A stretch of 64,000 nucleotides of DNA from contig NZ_CADIJY010000004.1 of NCBI RefSeq assembly GCF_902859735.1, positions 124,001-188,000 of the forward strand, given 5' to 3'. Within the stretch, counting starts at the first letter, position 1. Each line of letters opens with the position of its first letter. Source of the stretch: Achromobacter aegrifaciens (lineage in GTDB: Bacteria; Pseudomonadota; Gammaproteobacteria; Burkholderiales; Burkholderiaceae_B). Under the pieces are notes generated by a model. That model was not told where the DNA came from, searched no databases, and saw only the letters and a program-made list of their open reading frames with translations. The translations under genes and the position numbers were made by a program. Of the stretch, positions 1 to 7,773 are shown piece after piece.

Positions 1-363
1 ATTCTGGTTCAGCTGGTAGCCCAGTTCCGGCACCTGGTCGGTGTGGAACGGACCTTGCATGTACCAGAGCTTGCCGTGGCCGAACGGGGTTTCCATCTGG
101 CGGTCGATGAACTCCGGCACGCCGGCCTCGATGGCGCCGGGACCGTACTGGTCTGCGGGAATCAGATGATCCACCGCGGCCACGATGAAGGCCCATTCGG
201 CCTTGGTGAAATAGGTGGGTTCGTAGGGCTTGGCCGCGCGCGCTGCGGCGCCATCCGGCTCGTTGGTACAGCCGGTGGTCATTGCGCCCACCGCCAGCGT
301 CGACGCCGGCACAATGGCCAACGCCTGCAGGAACCGCCTGCGCGGCTTTGCGTCTTCTGTCAT
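1..363 (-). CDS. Gluconate 2-dehydrogenase subunit 3-like protein (partial, C-terminus outside window)
   Basis: The first 121 codons are visible; the frame runs off the window edge. The N-terminus has a twin-arginine-like motif (RRRFLQ, residues 8-13), a hydrophobic stretch and a cysteine in TTGC, so Tat export, possibly with lipidation, is likely. The following region (YFTKAEWAFIVAAVDHLIP...GVPEFIDRQM) is typical of the small subunit of membrane-bound gluconate or alcohol dehydrogenases. That subunit partners a GMC flavoprotein and a cytochrome c, which would be expected just outside the window. Two in-frame ATGs exist; the one at 363 lies 6 nt after GGAG and is preferred over 369. Family assignment is by recognition of sequence style. 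Confidence 0.75.
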   Translation of the reverse strand, partial: MTEDAKPRRRFLQALAIVPASTLAVGAMTTGCTNEPDGAAARAAKPYEPTYFTKAEWAFIVAAVDHLIPADQYGPGAIEAGVPEFIDRQMETPFGHGKLWYMQGPFHTDQVPELGYQLNQN

Positions 364-527
364 AGACATCTCCGTGAATACTCCAAGTTGTCCTAGCTAC
401 CGAACATGAACCTGGGAACACGAACCGCCGAGCTAGTGACAACACGCTCTTCGCTTGCAGAAAATCGACCCGATCCCCACGACATGGAGCTTGGGAAAGG
501 GTGCGCACATTATGCGCTTTTTAGGCC

Positions 528-557
528 ATCTGATACGCTCAGATGACCATATCAGAT
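528..557. promoter_or_regulatory. Inverted repeat, possible operator
   Basis: ATCTGATA (528-535) is followed after 14 nt by its exact complement TATCAGAT (550-557). A TTGACA box lies at 566-571, just downstream, although only a poor -10 follows it. The position, in the divergent gap between the genes at 363(-) and 625(+), fits a regulator site. Function is inferred. Confidence 0.3.
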
Positions 558-624
558 CGATTTTCTTGACATGAAAATAAGTTTTGCATTAAGGACAAAG
601 TAAGTGCCTTTGCACTAGACCCGC

Positions 625-1209
625 ATGACAACGGACCCACGCATGAACGAAAAAGCCAAGACCTGGCGCAGCACCACGACGACGCGCAGCTGGAGCGCCG
701 CGAAGGACCTCACGCCTGAACAGCGCGCCAACATCGAAGATCTGCTGGACGGCGGAATGGACGGCGCCACGGTCAACGAGACCTGGAGCTATGCCGGCAT
801 CGAAAACGGCGAGTCCTTCAAGGTCGAGATCAAGAATGGCGCGGTCACGGTCAATGGCCGCAAATACGACAGCCTGGACGAAGTGCCGCGCGCCGAACGC
901 GAACGCATCGAGGCATTGCGCGCCGGCCAGGGCGATGGCGGCCTGTGGGACATGCTGCGCAATGCCGGCGTGGACGTGGAAAATCTCGCGCCGGGATTGA
1001 AGCCGCAGGGCGCGAAGCCGGAGTTCGTGATCGAGACCGATGAGCCGACGCCGACCCGCGCCCCGACGGCAGCCGTCCAATCGGACCCGAACGCGGGCCT
1101 CCCTCCGGGCGCCGTGCCGGCCAAGGGCGGCGGCCTGCGCAGGACGCTGCTGATCGGCGTCGCGATCGGCCTGGGCTGGTGGGTGGCGCGGGCGCTGAAC
1201 CTGTTCTGA
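625..1209 (+). CDS. Hypothetical protein with C-terminal membrane anchor
   Basis: This is a 194-residue protein I do not recognise. The N-terminal two thirds are hydrophilic (LTPEQRANIEDLLDGGMDGATV, then a patch about a property written as YDSLDEVP). A proline- and alanine-rich linker follows around residues 130-165. The chain ends in a basic LRR and a single hydrophobic helix (LLIGVAIGLGWWVARAL) right at the C-terminus, which looks like a tail anchor in the inner membrane. No convincing Shine-Dalgarno is seen for ATG 625 or for ATG 643, so the exact start is uncertain. It stands alone, with a dyad about 70 bases upstream. Confidence 0.7.
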   Translation: MTTDPRMNEKAKTWRSTTTTRSWSAAKDLTPEQRANIEDLLDGGMDGATVNETWSYAGIENGESFKVEIKNGAVTVNGRKYDSLDEVPRAERERIEALRAGQGDGGLWDMLRNAGVDVENLAPGLKPQGAKPEFVIETDEPTPTRAPTAAVQSDPNAGLPPGAVPAKGGGLRRTLLIGVAIGLGWWVARALNLF

Positions 1210-1378
1210 AGCGCCCGGGACTGCGCAACGCGCCTGGCGAATTGTTTCAAAACTTGGCCGGCGCACGCAGCATTGCCGCCCCCGACATGCATGGAAACAT
1301 AAGGACAAAACCCGCCAGGAGCGACACGCCTACGATCTGGGATTCCCGATGCGCGCGGCCTGCGCGCCTGGAGTCCGG

Positions 1379-1975
1379 ATGCGCGTACTGCACTCGCTCA
1401 GAGCCCGTGTCGCAGCCAGCCTGGCAGGCATAGGCTCTCTGGTCGCCGCGGCCAGCGTGGCGATTTACGGCGCCTACGGCAAGCTCAACCGCGTGTCCGA
1501 ACCCGTGTATGGCGCCGATATCTCGATCCAGACCGGCCAGTGGCAGGTGGTGCCGCGCCGGGCCTGGACCGCCTCCACGCCCAAGGTCTACGGCGTGCCG
1601 CTCAAGCCCGGCGCCACGGCGCTGGTGGTCGAGGCCGACCTCACCAACCGCACCGCCGAATCGAGCGCCGACTATCTCGGACTGCTGCGCTGGAATGCAC
1701 CGCCGGGATCGGCTGCCGGCAAGCCCATGGTGGTCGGCCTGCGCGACTCCCAGCAAATGCCTTATCTGCAGCCCGGCCTGCCCGAGCGCATGGCCTTCGT
1801 CTGGATGCTGCCCCCCGCGGCCGCGGTTCCCATGCGCACCGCGCTCGCGGTGCAGAGCAAGATCTACAAGCCCGTCGACAACCTGTATGGCGCGCCGGGC
1901 TGGTTCAATCCCGCGAACGTGGGCCGGATCGAGTTGCCGATAGCCCCGGGCGGCGCGCCGGAGTCGGCCCCATGA
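1379..1975 (+). CDS. Membrane-anchored protein of unknown function (first of three)
   Basis: The protein has 198 residues with one N-terminal hydrophobic segment (about residues 10-30) serving as a signal anchor, then an extracytoplasmic domain of mixed beta character. ATG 1379 is chosen over ATG 1349 because GGAG lies 5 nt before it. The stop overlaps the start of the next gene as ATGA, so the two are translationally coupled. The next two genes encode proteins of the same size and layout, suggesting a complex of related anchored domains. The family is not recognised; an Ig-like DUF4352-type fold is only a guess. Confidence 0.7.
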   Translation: MRVLHSLRARVAASLAGIGSLVAAASVAIYGAYGKLNRVSEPVYGADISIQTGQWQVVPRRAWTASTPKVYGVPLKPGATALVVEADLTNRTAESSADYLGLLRWNAPPGSAAGKPMVVGLRDSQQMPYLQPGLPERMAFVWMLPPAAAVPMRTALAVQSKIYKPVDNLYGAPGWFNPANVGRIELPIAPGGAPESAP

Positions 1976-2553
1976 GCGCACGGCTCGGCACGCTGCTGCT
2001 GGTGCTGGCCGCCGCGCTGGCTCTGTACGCCATGCAGCGCACCACGCCCCGCTACATGGCGCTGACCGGCCCCATCACGGCAAGCGGCGCCATGGGACAG
2101 ACGGTGAGCGCCAGGCTGTTCGACGTCACTGTGGAGCGCGTGCAGTTCGCGCAGCAGCTGAACTACAAGAGCCTGAGCGCCACGCAGACGCGCACGACGG
2201 GCGGCGTCTGGGCCATCGTCTGGCTGCGCCTGGCGGCACGGGACACGTCGGCCACGGTCGGCGAAGCCGCCTGGCTCGGACCCGGCGGCCTGGCCTACCG
2301 CCATACGGACCGCCTTGCCCTCGCGCGCAACCAGCCGCCCCACGCCTTGGAACCGGGCCTGCCGCGCACCGTGCGGCTGGTGTTCGAGATCCGGCCGGAT
2401 CAGGCGCGCGGCGCCACGCTGCTGCTGTCCGCGCGCTATGACCCGCGCCTGGATTCGCAGGTGCGCATTACGCTGGACGACGTCCCGCTGGACGCCTCCG
2501 GCCGGCCCATCGCCGCCGCCAACCATGATCTGGAACAGGAGGCCGCCCCATGA
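1972..2553 (+). CDS. Membrane-anchored protein of unknown function (second of three)
   Basis: The protein has 193 residues: a short N-terminus, a strong hydrophobic helix (LGTLLLVLAAALALYAM), then a soluble domain with beta-rich segments such as VWAIVWLRLAARD and TVRLVFEIRPD. Both ends overlap neighbouring genes by four bases (ATGA), so the three genes form one tight operon. The layout, a single anchor plus a domain of about 160 residues, matches the upstream and downstream proteins. The pattern of a substituent protein listing its own transition at LEPGLPRTVRLVFEI echoes LQPGLPERMAFVW in the first protein, which supports a common origin. Confidence 0.7.
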   Translation: MSARLGTLLLVLAAALALYAMQRTTPRYMALTGPITASGAMGQTVSARLFDVTVERVQFAQQLNYKSLSATQTRTTGGVWAIVWLRLAARDTSATVGEAAWLGPGGLAYRHTDRLALARNQPPHALEPGLPRTVRLVFEIRPDQARGATLLLSARYDPRLDSQVRITLDDVPLDASGRPIAAANHDLEQEAAP

Positions 2554-3116
2554 ACGATGCGGCCGCGAGCGAACGCCGCTGGCGCCGCCGCAGCCTGTGG
2601 CTGCTTCCTGTGCTGCTCGCGCTGACGCTGTACTGGAGCGGTCGCGACAGCGTGGCCCGCTGGCTCGCAGGCCGTGAATTGCAGCCGCGCGAAATCGCGG
2701 CGGGCGCGCAGGCGCCGCTGGGCGGCGCGCAATGGCAGCTGCGGCAATTCGCGGTACTGGAACCACCTGCCGGCAGGGGTTGGCAGCCCGGCTCGCGCGC
2801 CGCGCTGGCTGCTTTCTCCGTGCAGGTGCAATCTGCCGATCTGCCCACGCGCTGGCGCGGCTGCCGTATTGCGCTGCACGACGCGCAGGGACGCACCTGG
2901 CTGCCCGCCATCGCCCCGGCGCTGCGCCTGCCGCGCGGCACCGCACGCGGTTGCGTGGCCGCGGCCCACAGCGGCGCCGCACCCGGCGCCAGCGTCGAAA
3001 TCATGGAAGCCTTCATGGTGCCCGCCGACGCAGCCGCGCCCTGGTCTATCACCGTGTCCATCGACGCCGAACGGCCCGCCTACCTGCGCTTCGCGCCGCC
3101 GGAGCCTGCCGGCTGA
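2550..3116 (+). CDS. Membrane-anchored protein of unknown function (third of three)
   Basis: The protein has 188 residues with an arginine-rich N-terminus followed by one membrane helix (SLWLLPVLLALTLYW), then an extracytoplasmic domain. It contains two cysteines (WRGCRIAL and TARGCVAA) that could form a disulfide in the periplasm. It overlaps the preceding gene by ATGA and ends one base before the stop of the convergent membrane-protein gene at 3118. No catalytic motif is visible. It probably acts with the two preceding anchored proteins; the function is unknown. Confidence 0.7.
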   Translation: MNDAAASERRWRRRSLWLLPVLLALTLYWSGRDSVARWLAGRELQPREIAAGAQAPLGGAQWQLRQFAVLEPPAGRGWQPGSRAALAAFSVQVQSADLPTRWRGCRIALHDAQGRTWLPAIAPALRLPRGTARGCVAAAHSGAAPGASVEIMEAFMVPADAAAPWSITVSIDAERPAYLRFAPPEPAG

Positions 3117-3117
3117 C

Positions 3118-4392
3118 TCACGCTGCTGGCGCGGGCGCCGCGCTGCGCATCTTCCAGGGTGCGTAAGCGCATTCCAGCACGGCCGCAAGAAAGCAGATGC
3201 GCACGGGTTCGATCAGCAGACCCGTGGAAGAATCGCGGAAGGGGCTGCCGAACAGCAGCGAAACGCCATGCGCCAGCACCTGCCAGGTATCCAGGTCGTG
3301 CGGACCGATCAGGCGCGCCGCGCCGTACCACAGCCACGCGGCGCCCCAGTCGATCAGGCGGTAGCCCACGATGAGCGTAACCAGCAGCAGCGCGCTGCTG
3401 TGAAAGGCCAGCCGCACGCCGCTGGCCAGCGGCAGATACCGCTTGCGGTAGCCGGCCACGAAATGCTCGACGAAATCGCGCAGAAAACGCGGCACGGCGC
3501 GGTAGCGATCGCCCAGCCGTTGCAGCCGTTCATAGCGCCTGAGATCGGCATCGTCGCGCACGTCATAGCCATAGACCAGTGCGGCCATCACCAGCCATAT
3601 CACCGGCAACAAGGCATAGAAGAACAGGCTGAGCAGCGCGGCGCCCAGGCCGCGCCCCTGCGCCTCCACGGGCGTCATGCCCGCCGCCCAGGCATTCGTG
3701 ACGGGCGTCAGCATGTTCATCAGGGACTGCAACAACGCCTCCAGGCCGCGCCGGTCGGCCAGCCACTGCCACGCCTGGTCCTTCCAGCGGCTGATGACGT
3801 ACAAGCCGATCAGCACCCAGTTGGTTTCGCACAGCACCACCAGCCATTGCCAGCGACCCTTGCCCGTGCGGTCGCGCGCCGTCACCGCCGCCTTGCGCAC
3901 CAGCCAGGAAATCGCCACCGACACCAGCAGCCAGCGGGAATCCAGCGCGTCCAGCACATTGCCGTGCTCGCCCAGCGGATCCAGCCCATAAGCAAGACGC
4001 GAGTATTGCCGCACGATGTCGCCCAGGAAACCCCAGGCGGCGTAGTAGGCGAAGAACGGCAACAAGGCCACGGTCAGCGCCCGCCCCAGACGTCCGTTGC
4101 TGCCGCCGGCCTCCGCCTGTCCGGCGCGCGCCGCTTCCTGTGCGCTTTGCAAGGCTGGCAGACCCGGTAGCAGCACCAGGAACATGGCGACAGTGGTGAC
4201 CAGCTGAGCCAGGGCCACCAGCGTAAGCACGGCCAGGCCGGCCAGATGGTTGGCGAAGCCGGTCTGCGCCGCCACCCACAGCAGCACATCGCGGGCCAGC
4301 GTGCCTGCCAGCACCAGCGCCATCAATTGCGGCCAGAACCGCAGCCACAGCCGGCCGGTGAGCGCCCATGGCGCGAGTACGGACTCGAGCAT
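3118..4392 (-). CDS. Polytopic membrane protein of unknown function
   Basis: The 424-residue protein has several hydrophobic segments: LMALVLAGTLARDVLLWV, LVTTVAMFLVLLPGL, WLVVLCETNWVLIGLYVI, LLSLFFYALLPVIWLVMAALVYGY (as two parts) and ALLLVTLIVGYRLI, with charged loops between. No transporter or enzyme family is recognised. ATG 4392 (MLESVLAP) is preferred because the longer frame to 4515 would run across the promoter and start of the divergent GNAT gene. It converges with the three anchored-protein genes with a one-base gap, so physical linkage suggests, but does not prove, a shared role in the envelope. Confidence 0.7.
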   Translation of the reverse strand: MLESVLAPWALTGRLWLRFWPQLMALVLAGTLARDVLLWVAAQTGFANHLAGLAVLTLVALAQLVTTVAMFLVLLPGLPALQSAQEAARAGQAEAGGSNGRLGRALTVALLPFFAYYAAWGFLGDIVRQYSRLAYGLDPLGEHGNVLDALDSRWLLVSVAISWLVRKAAVTARDRTGKGRWQWLVVLCETNWVLIGLYVISRWKDQAWQWLADRRGLEALLQSLMNMLTPVTNAWAAGMTPVEAQGRGLGAALLSLFFYALLPVIWLVMAALVYGYDVRDDADLRRYERLQRLGDRYRAVPRFLRDFVEHFVAGYRKRYLPLASGVRLAFHSSALLLVTLIVGYRLIDWGAAWLWYGAARLIGPHDLDTWQVLAHGVSLLFGSPFRDSSTGLLIEPVRICFLAAVLECAYAPWKMRSAAPAPAA

Positions 4393-4499
4393 GCCTACAC
4401 CCTGCAGTGCGCGGATTGAAGCGAACGATGTTAATGCCGCCCGGACGCGCGGAGTGTTACCGCTCGCCACGATTGCGCACAGGGTGTCAATATACGGAT

Positions 4500-4955
4500 A
4501 TGAGCACATTGACATTCCGCCCCGCTACCGCCGACGACGTCCCCGCCTGCCTGACGATCCGCGGCCAGACGAGAGAGAACGCATTTTCCGTGGAGGAACT
4601 GCACGCATTGGGCATCACCGAGGACAGCTGGGCCGCTGGCGTGCGCTCGGGCGACCTGCCCGGCTTTGTCGCCTGCGCGCACGGCCGGGTGACAGGCTAC
4701 TGCTTCGGCGACCGCGAGACCGGCGAAATCGTGGTGCTGGCGCTGCTGCCCGAAAGCGAGAACCAAGGCGCGGGCAAGACGCTGCTGCAACTGGTGGTCC
4801 GCCATCTGGCCAGCCTGGGACACGAACGCCTGTTCCTGGCATGCGCCAGCGATCCCGCCGTGCGCTCCCATGGCTTCTACCGCCACTTGGGGTGGACGCC
4901 CACCGGGGAGCGCGACGAGGCTGGCGACGACATCCTGGAACTGTCGATCAGATAG
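4500..4955 (+). CDS. GNAT family N-acetyltransferase
   Basis: The 151-residue protein is a complete single GNAT domain. It opens with the usual FRPATADDVPACLTI strand-helix. The acetyl-CoA-binding segment is seen as VVLALLPESENQGAGKTLLQLVVRHL (in two pieces, with the Q-x-x-G-x-G/A signature QGAGKT), and it closes with RSHGFYRHLGW, the typical motif near the end. The acceptor substrate cannot be told from sequence. The gene diverges from the membrane-protein gene at 4392 and its stop overlaps the stop of the ABC-F gene by eight bases. Confidence 0.9.
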   Translation: MSTLTFRPATADDVPACLTIRGQTRENAFSVEELHALGITEDSWAAGVRSGDLPGFVACAHGRVTGYCFGDRETGEIVVLALLPESENQGAGKTLLQLVVRHLASLGHERLFLACASDPAVRSHGFYRHLGWTPTGERDEAGDDILELSIR

Positions 4956-6561
4956 TTTCCAGGCGCCAGCCTTCCCTGCCCGCAACCAGCCGGTGCGTCA
5001 GGTCCAGACGCTCCATAAACGAGTCGTCATGGGACACCACGACCAAGGCGCCCCGGTAGGCGCGCAGCATCGCCTCCAATGCCTGCATCGAAGGCAGATC
5101 CAGGTGATTGCTGGGTTCATCCAGCAACAGCAATTGCGCGGGCGGGTCGGCGTACAGCGCGCAGGCCAGCGCGGCCTTCAGGCGCTCTCCCCCGCTGAGC
5201 TCGCCGCTGGGCGCCGCGATCTTGCGCGCGTCCAGCCCCAGTTGGGCCAGGCGCGTGCGCAAGTCGGCTTGCGTCGCGCTGCGATTGGCCGCCTGCAACT
5301 GCTCCAGCACCGGCCGCTGCGGCGCCAGCATGGCCAATCCCTGGTCCAGATACACGGCCTTTGCCGCGACCCGGCAGGTTCCGCCCGGTGCCTGCAGCTG
5401 TCCCGCCAGCACCTTGAGCAAGGTCGACTTGCCGCAACCATTCGGACCGACCACGCCCACCCGTTGCTGCCCGCCCAGCGTAAGGTCGATGCGGCGCGTG
5501 GCGGCCGGAACAAACGGCAGCTCCACTGCATCCAGTTCGGCGACGCGCCGCTGCGCCGGCATCGCGGCGGGCGGCGCATGCAGCACGATGGCGTCCTGGT
5601 CGTCGACCTGCGCGGCCGCCTCGCGCACGCGCAAGGCAAGCCGCTCGCTGGCCGCCGCATGCTGGTGGCGCAGCTTGCCCGCGGAAGTTTCACTGCGCGC
5701 CTTCTGCCGGCCCAGCAGGATCTTGGCCTGATTGGCGTCGCGTGCCTGACGGTTGCCGCGCGCCTGGCGGCGTTCCTGGCGTTCGTGCTGTTCGCGCAGG
5801 GCCTGTTCCTCGCGTTGGCGCTCATGCTTGCGCTGCTCCAGCAGCGACAGCGCATTGCTCCGTTCCTCTTCCTTGCGCTGCGCGTAAAAGCTGTAGCCGC
5901 CTCCATACCCGCGCAGTCCTAGCGTCGACAATTCCACGATGCGCTGCATCGCCTCCAGCAATTGCCGGTCGTGGCTGATCACCAGCAAACCGCGCGGCCA
6001 GCGTTGCAGCTGCTCGGCCAGGGCCTGCCGGTTCGGCCTGTCCAGATGGTTGGTGGGTTCGTCCAGGATCAGGAAGTCGGCGTCCGACAGCAACGCGCCG
6101 ATCAAGGCGACACGCATGGCCTCGCCGCCGCTGAGCGCGGCGGCCGGCGTCGCCGCATCCAGATGGCCCAGGCCGCAGCGTTCCAGCTCCTGCTGCAACG
6201 CGAGGCGCGCCCCCCAGCGCTCGCCCACGATGTCGAAGTCCTCGGTGGCGGCGCTGCCCGCTTCGATGCGCTCCAGCGCAGCCAGCGTGGCCTGCATGCC
6301 CGCCAGGCCGCCCACGGTTTCCGCCACGCCGGGCGCCGCCTGCTGGGCCAGGTAATGCACGCTGCCCGAGCGCAGGCAGCGGCCGTGGGTCGGCGGCAGC
6401 TGCCCGGCAAGAATGCGTGCCAGCACGCTCTTACCCACGCCATTGCGGCCCACCAGCCCGGAAGGCCGCAGGTCGAACTGTTCGTCGAGACCGGAGAATA
6501 GCGTTCTGCCGTCCGGCAGAACATAAGACACGCCTTCCAGCGCGATATAGGGATTCGTCAT
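4948..6561 (-). CDS. ABC-F family ATPase (ribosome-associated type)
   Basis: The 537-residue protein has two ATP-binding cassettes and no membrane segments, the ABC-F layout of translation or ribosome-protection factors. The first cassette has Walker A GRNGVGKS, signature LSGGEAMRV and Walker B LILDEPTNHLD. The second has GPNGCGKST, LSGGERLKA and LLLDEPSNHLD. Between them lies a highly charged, arginine- and glutamine-rich helical linker, the part that reaches into the ribosome in this family. ATG 6561 has GGAA 6 nt upstream. The leader before it contains a short reading frame and hairpins (see the separate entry), suggesting induction by stalled translation. Whether it confers drug resistance cannot be read from sequence. 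Confidence 0.92.
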   Translation of the reverse strand: MTNPYIALEGVSYVLPDGRTLFSGLDEQFDLRPSGLVGRNGVGKSVLARILAGQLPPTHGRCLRSGSVHYLAQQAAPGVAETVGGLAGMQATLAALERIEAGSAATEDFDIVGERWGARLALQQELERCGLGHLDAATPAAALSGGEAMRVALIGALLSDADFLILDEPTNHLDRPNRQALAEQLQRWPRGLLVISHDRQLLEAMQRIVELSTLGLRGYGGGYSFYAQRKEEERSNALSLLEQRKHERQREEQALREQHERQERRQARGNRQARDANQAKILLGRQKARSETSAGKLRHQHAAASERLALRVREAAAQVDDQDAIVLHAPPAAMPAQRRVAELDAVELPFVPAATRRIDLTLGGQQRVGVVGPNGCGKSTLLKVLAGQLQAPGGTCRVAAKAVYLDQGLAMLAPQRPVLEQLQAANRSATQADLRTRLAQLGLDARKIAAPSGELSGGERLKAALACALYADPPAQLLLLDEPSNHLDLPSMQALEAMLRAYRGALVVVSHDDSFMERLDLTHRLVAGREGWRLETI

Positions 6562-6691
6562 GTGCAATTCCAAGGATGCCAAGAACTCCCCCTGCTCTTT
6601 GGGGGTGGGTGGAGACTGGCCGTCGCGTAGACGGCGGCATCAGTGGCGCATGGCGAATGACTCCTGGTGAGGTGATGAATACCGCATTGTA
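6562..6691 (-). promoter_or_regulatory. Attenuator-like leader of the ABC-F gene
   Basis: Read on the minus strand, a TACAAT -10-like box (6691-6686) is followed by AGGAG (6665-6661), then a three-codon frame ATG-CGC-CAC-TGA (6651-6640). Next comes a hairpin GCCGTC-N5-GACGGC (6635-6619), and then CCCCC-N8-GGGGG (6605-6588) followed by a short T-containing run (AGTTCTT). The -35 is weak. This order, strong ribosome site, tiny frame, alternative stems, then an ABC-F gene, resembles the translation-attenuation leaders known for Gram-positive antibiotic-resistance ABC-F genes. The mechanism here is inferred. Confidence 0.45.
6640..6651 (-). CDS. Three-codon upstream reading frame (MRH)
   Basis: ATG-CGC-CAC-TGA lies 9 nt after AGGAG, a better ribosome site than that of the ABC-F gene itself. 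The stop is directly followed by a GC hairpin. If translated, it would be a regulatory peptide whose role is to place a ribosome on the leader RNA, not to make a functional product. A second ATG overlaps the stop (TGATG) and opens a longer frame into the ABC-F gene, so an alternative reading exists. Confidence 0.4.
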   Translation of the reverse strand: MRH

Positions 6692-6698
6692 ATGGGGA

Positions 6699-7589
6699 TC
6701 ACCGCCTGACCTGGGCATCCTGCTCGATCGTGGCTAGCAGAACGCGCCTGAGGGCGCTGGTCAGATGGCTGCGCGCCTCGTTCTCGAACAGCCCGACGGT
6801 GCGCTGCGCGGAGGGATCATCGAAGTAAGCCACGCGCAGCCGCGGATCTTCCTCCCAATGCGCCGCGCGCGTCAGCGGAACAATGGTCACGCCGACATCC
6901 TGGTGTACCAGTTCAACCATGGTCCGCAGCGAATTGATTTCCAGGTACTCGCCAAACTTCAGGTGATTCCTGCGGACGAAGGCATCGATCAGCGCCCCCG
7001 TGTGCGTGTCGCGCGAAGGCCGCAGGAAGAGCCGCCGCGCCATCAGGCTGGCCACGTCCGCCTTGCCCGCCGCCTGACGGTTGGCGATGAACACAAAGGG
7101 TTCTGTGTAGAGCGGCGTCCATTGCGTGCCCGAAGGCAGCTTGTGGGCGTTCTTGACCGCCAGCGCCGCGTCCAGCTCCCCTGCCCGCACGCGCAGCGAC
7201 AGGTCGCCGGAAAAACTGATCACCGGCTGCACGTTCAGCTTGGGATGCGAGTCCCGCAGGGTCAGTACGGCGCGCGCAAGGAACGCCATGGACGTGCCCA
7301 CCGACCCCACATCGATGGAACCCACCAGCTCGTCGCCGGCCGGGCCGTCGCGCAGGTCGTCGTACACCGCCAGCAGTTGCTCCGCGCGCGGCAACAGCCG
7401 GTGTCCGCCTTCGCTCAGCGACACGATCTTGCCGCTGCGGTCGAACAGGGTGACGCCCAAGTCGTCTTCCAGCGCGCGCATCTGCAGGCTGACCGCGGCC
7501 GGCGTCAGCGACACCCGTTCCGACGCCGCGGCGAAAGACCCGCTGCGCGCCACGGCGACGAAGGTGCGGAAGAAGCGGATCGAGCTCAT
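6699..7589 (-). CDS. LysR family transcriptional regulator
   Basis: The 296-residue protein begins with the LysR winged helix-turn-helix (RFFRTFVAVARSGSFAAASERV, read as two parts, through about residue 60, ending LFDRSGKIVSLSEGG). A ligand-binding domain with two lobes follows (IDVGSVGTSMAFLARAVLTL, then VSFSGDLSLRVRAGELDAALAV). It is transcribed divergently from the peptide importer operon starting at 7774, the classic arrangement for a regulator of that operon. An AT-rich dyad lies in the shared gap. The inducer is unknown; a product or substrate of the C45 hydrolases is a reasonable guess. Confidence 0.93.
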   Translation of the reverse strand: MSSIRFFRTFVAVARSGSFAAASERVSLTPAAVSLQMRALEDDLGVTLFDRSGKIVSLSEGGHRLLPRAEQLLAVYDDLRDGPAGDELVGSIDVGSVGTSMAFLARAVLTLRDSHPKLNVQPVISFSGDLSLRVRAGELDAALAVKNAHKLPSGTQWTPLYTEPFVFIANRQAAGKADVASLMARRLFLRPSRDTHTGALIDAFVRRNHLKFGEYLEINSLRTMVELVHQDVGVTIVPLTRAAHWEEDPRLRVAYFDDPSAQRTVGLFENEARSHLTSALRRVLLATIEQDAQVRR

Positions 7590-7631
7590 CGGGTGGGCGC
7601 CATATCGGTAAGAAGAACTTTATATATCACA

Positions 7632-7651
7632 AAGTAATTTTAGTTTTACTT
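7632..7651. promoter_or_regulatory. AT-rich dyad in LysR / importer intergenic region
   Basis: AAGTAA-N8-TTACTT lies in a conspicuously AT-rich patch (about 7615-7660) within GC-rich surroundings, between the LysR start at 7589 and the importer start at 7774. LysR proteins bind interrupted dyads of this sort in divergent promoters. Candidate operator only. Confidence 0.35.
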
Positions 7652-7773
7652 CTTTATGACAGGACGTCAAAGTTACGTCGTCCCGCAGCCGAGCTGGCAT
7701 AGCGGCCCCGTCAACCGTATCGTCACCATCGCGCTGCCGCGGCAGGCGCCGGGACGTGAGCTACGAGCCCCCT

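Noticed and set aside
2674-4170. A 498-codon open frame on the plus strand
   Set aside because: It crosses the third anchored-protein gene in another frame and then runs antisense through the polytopic membrane gene; no plausible domain.
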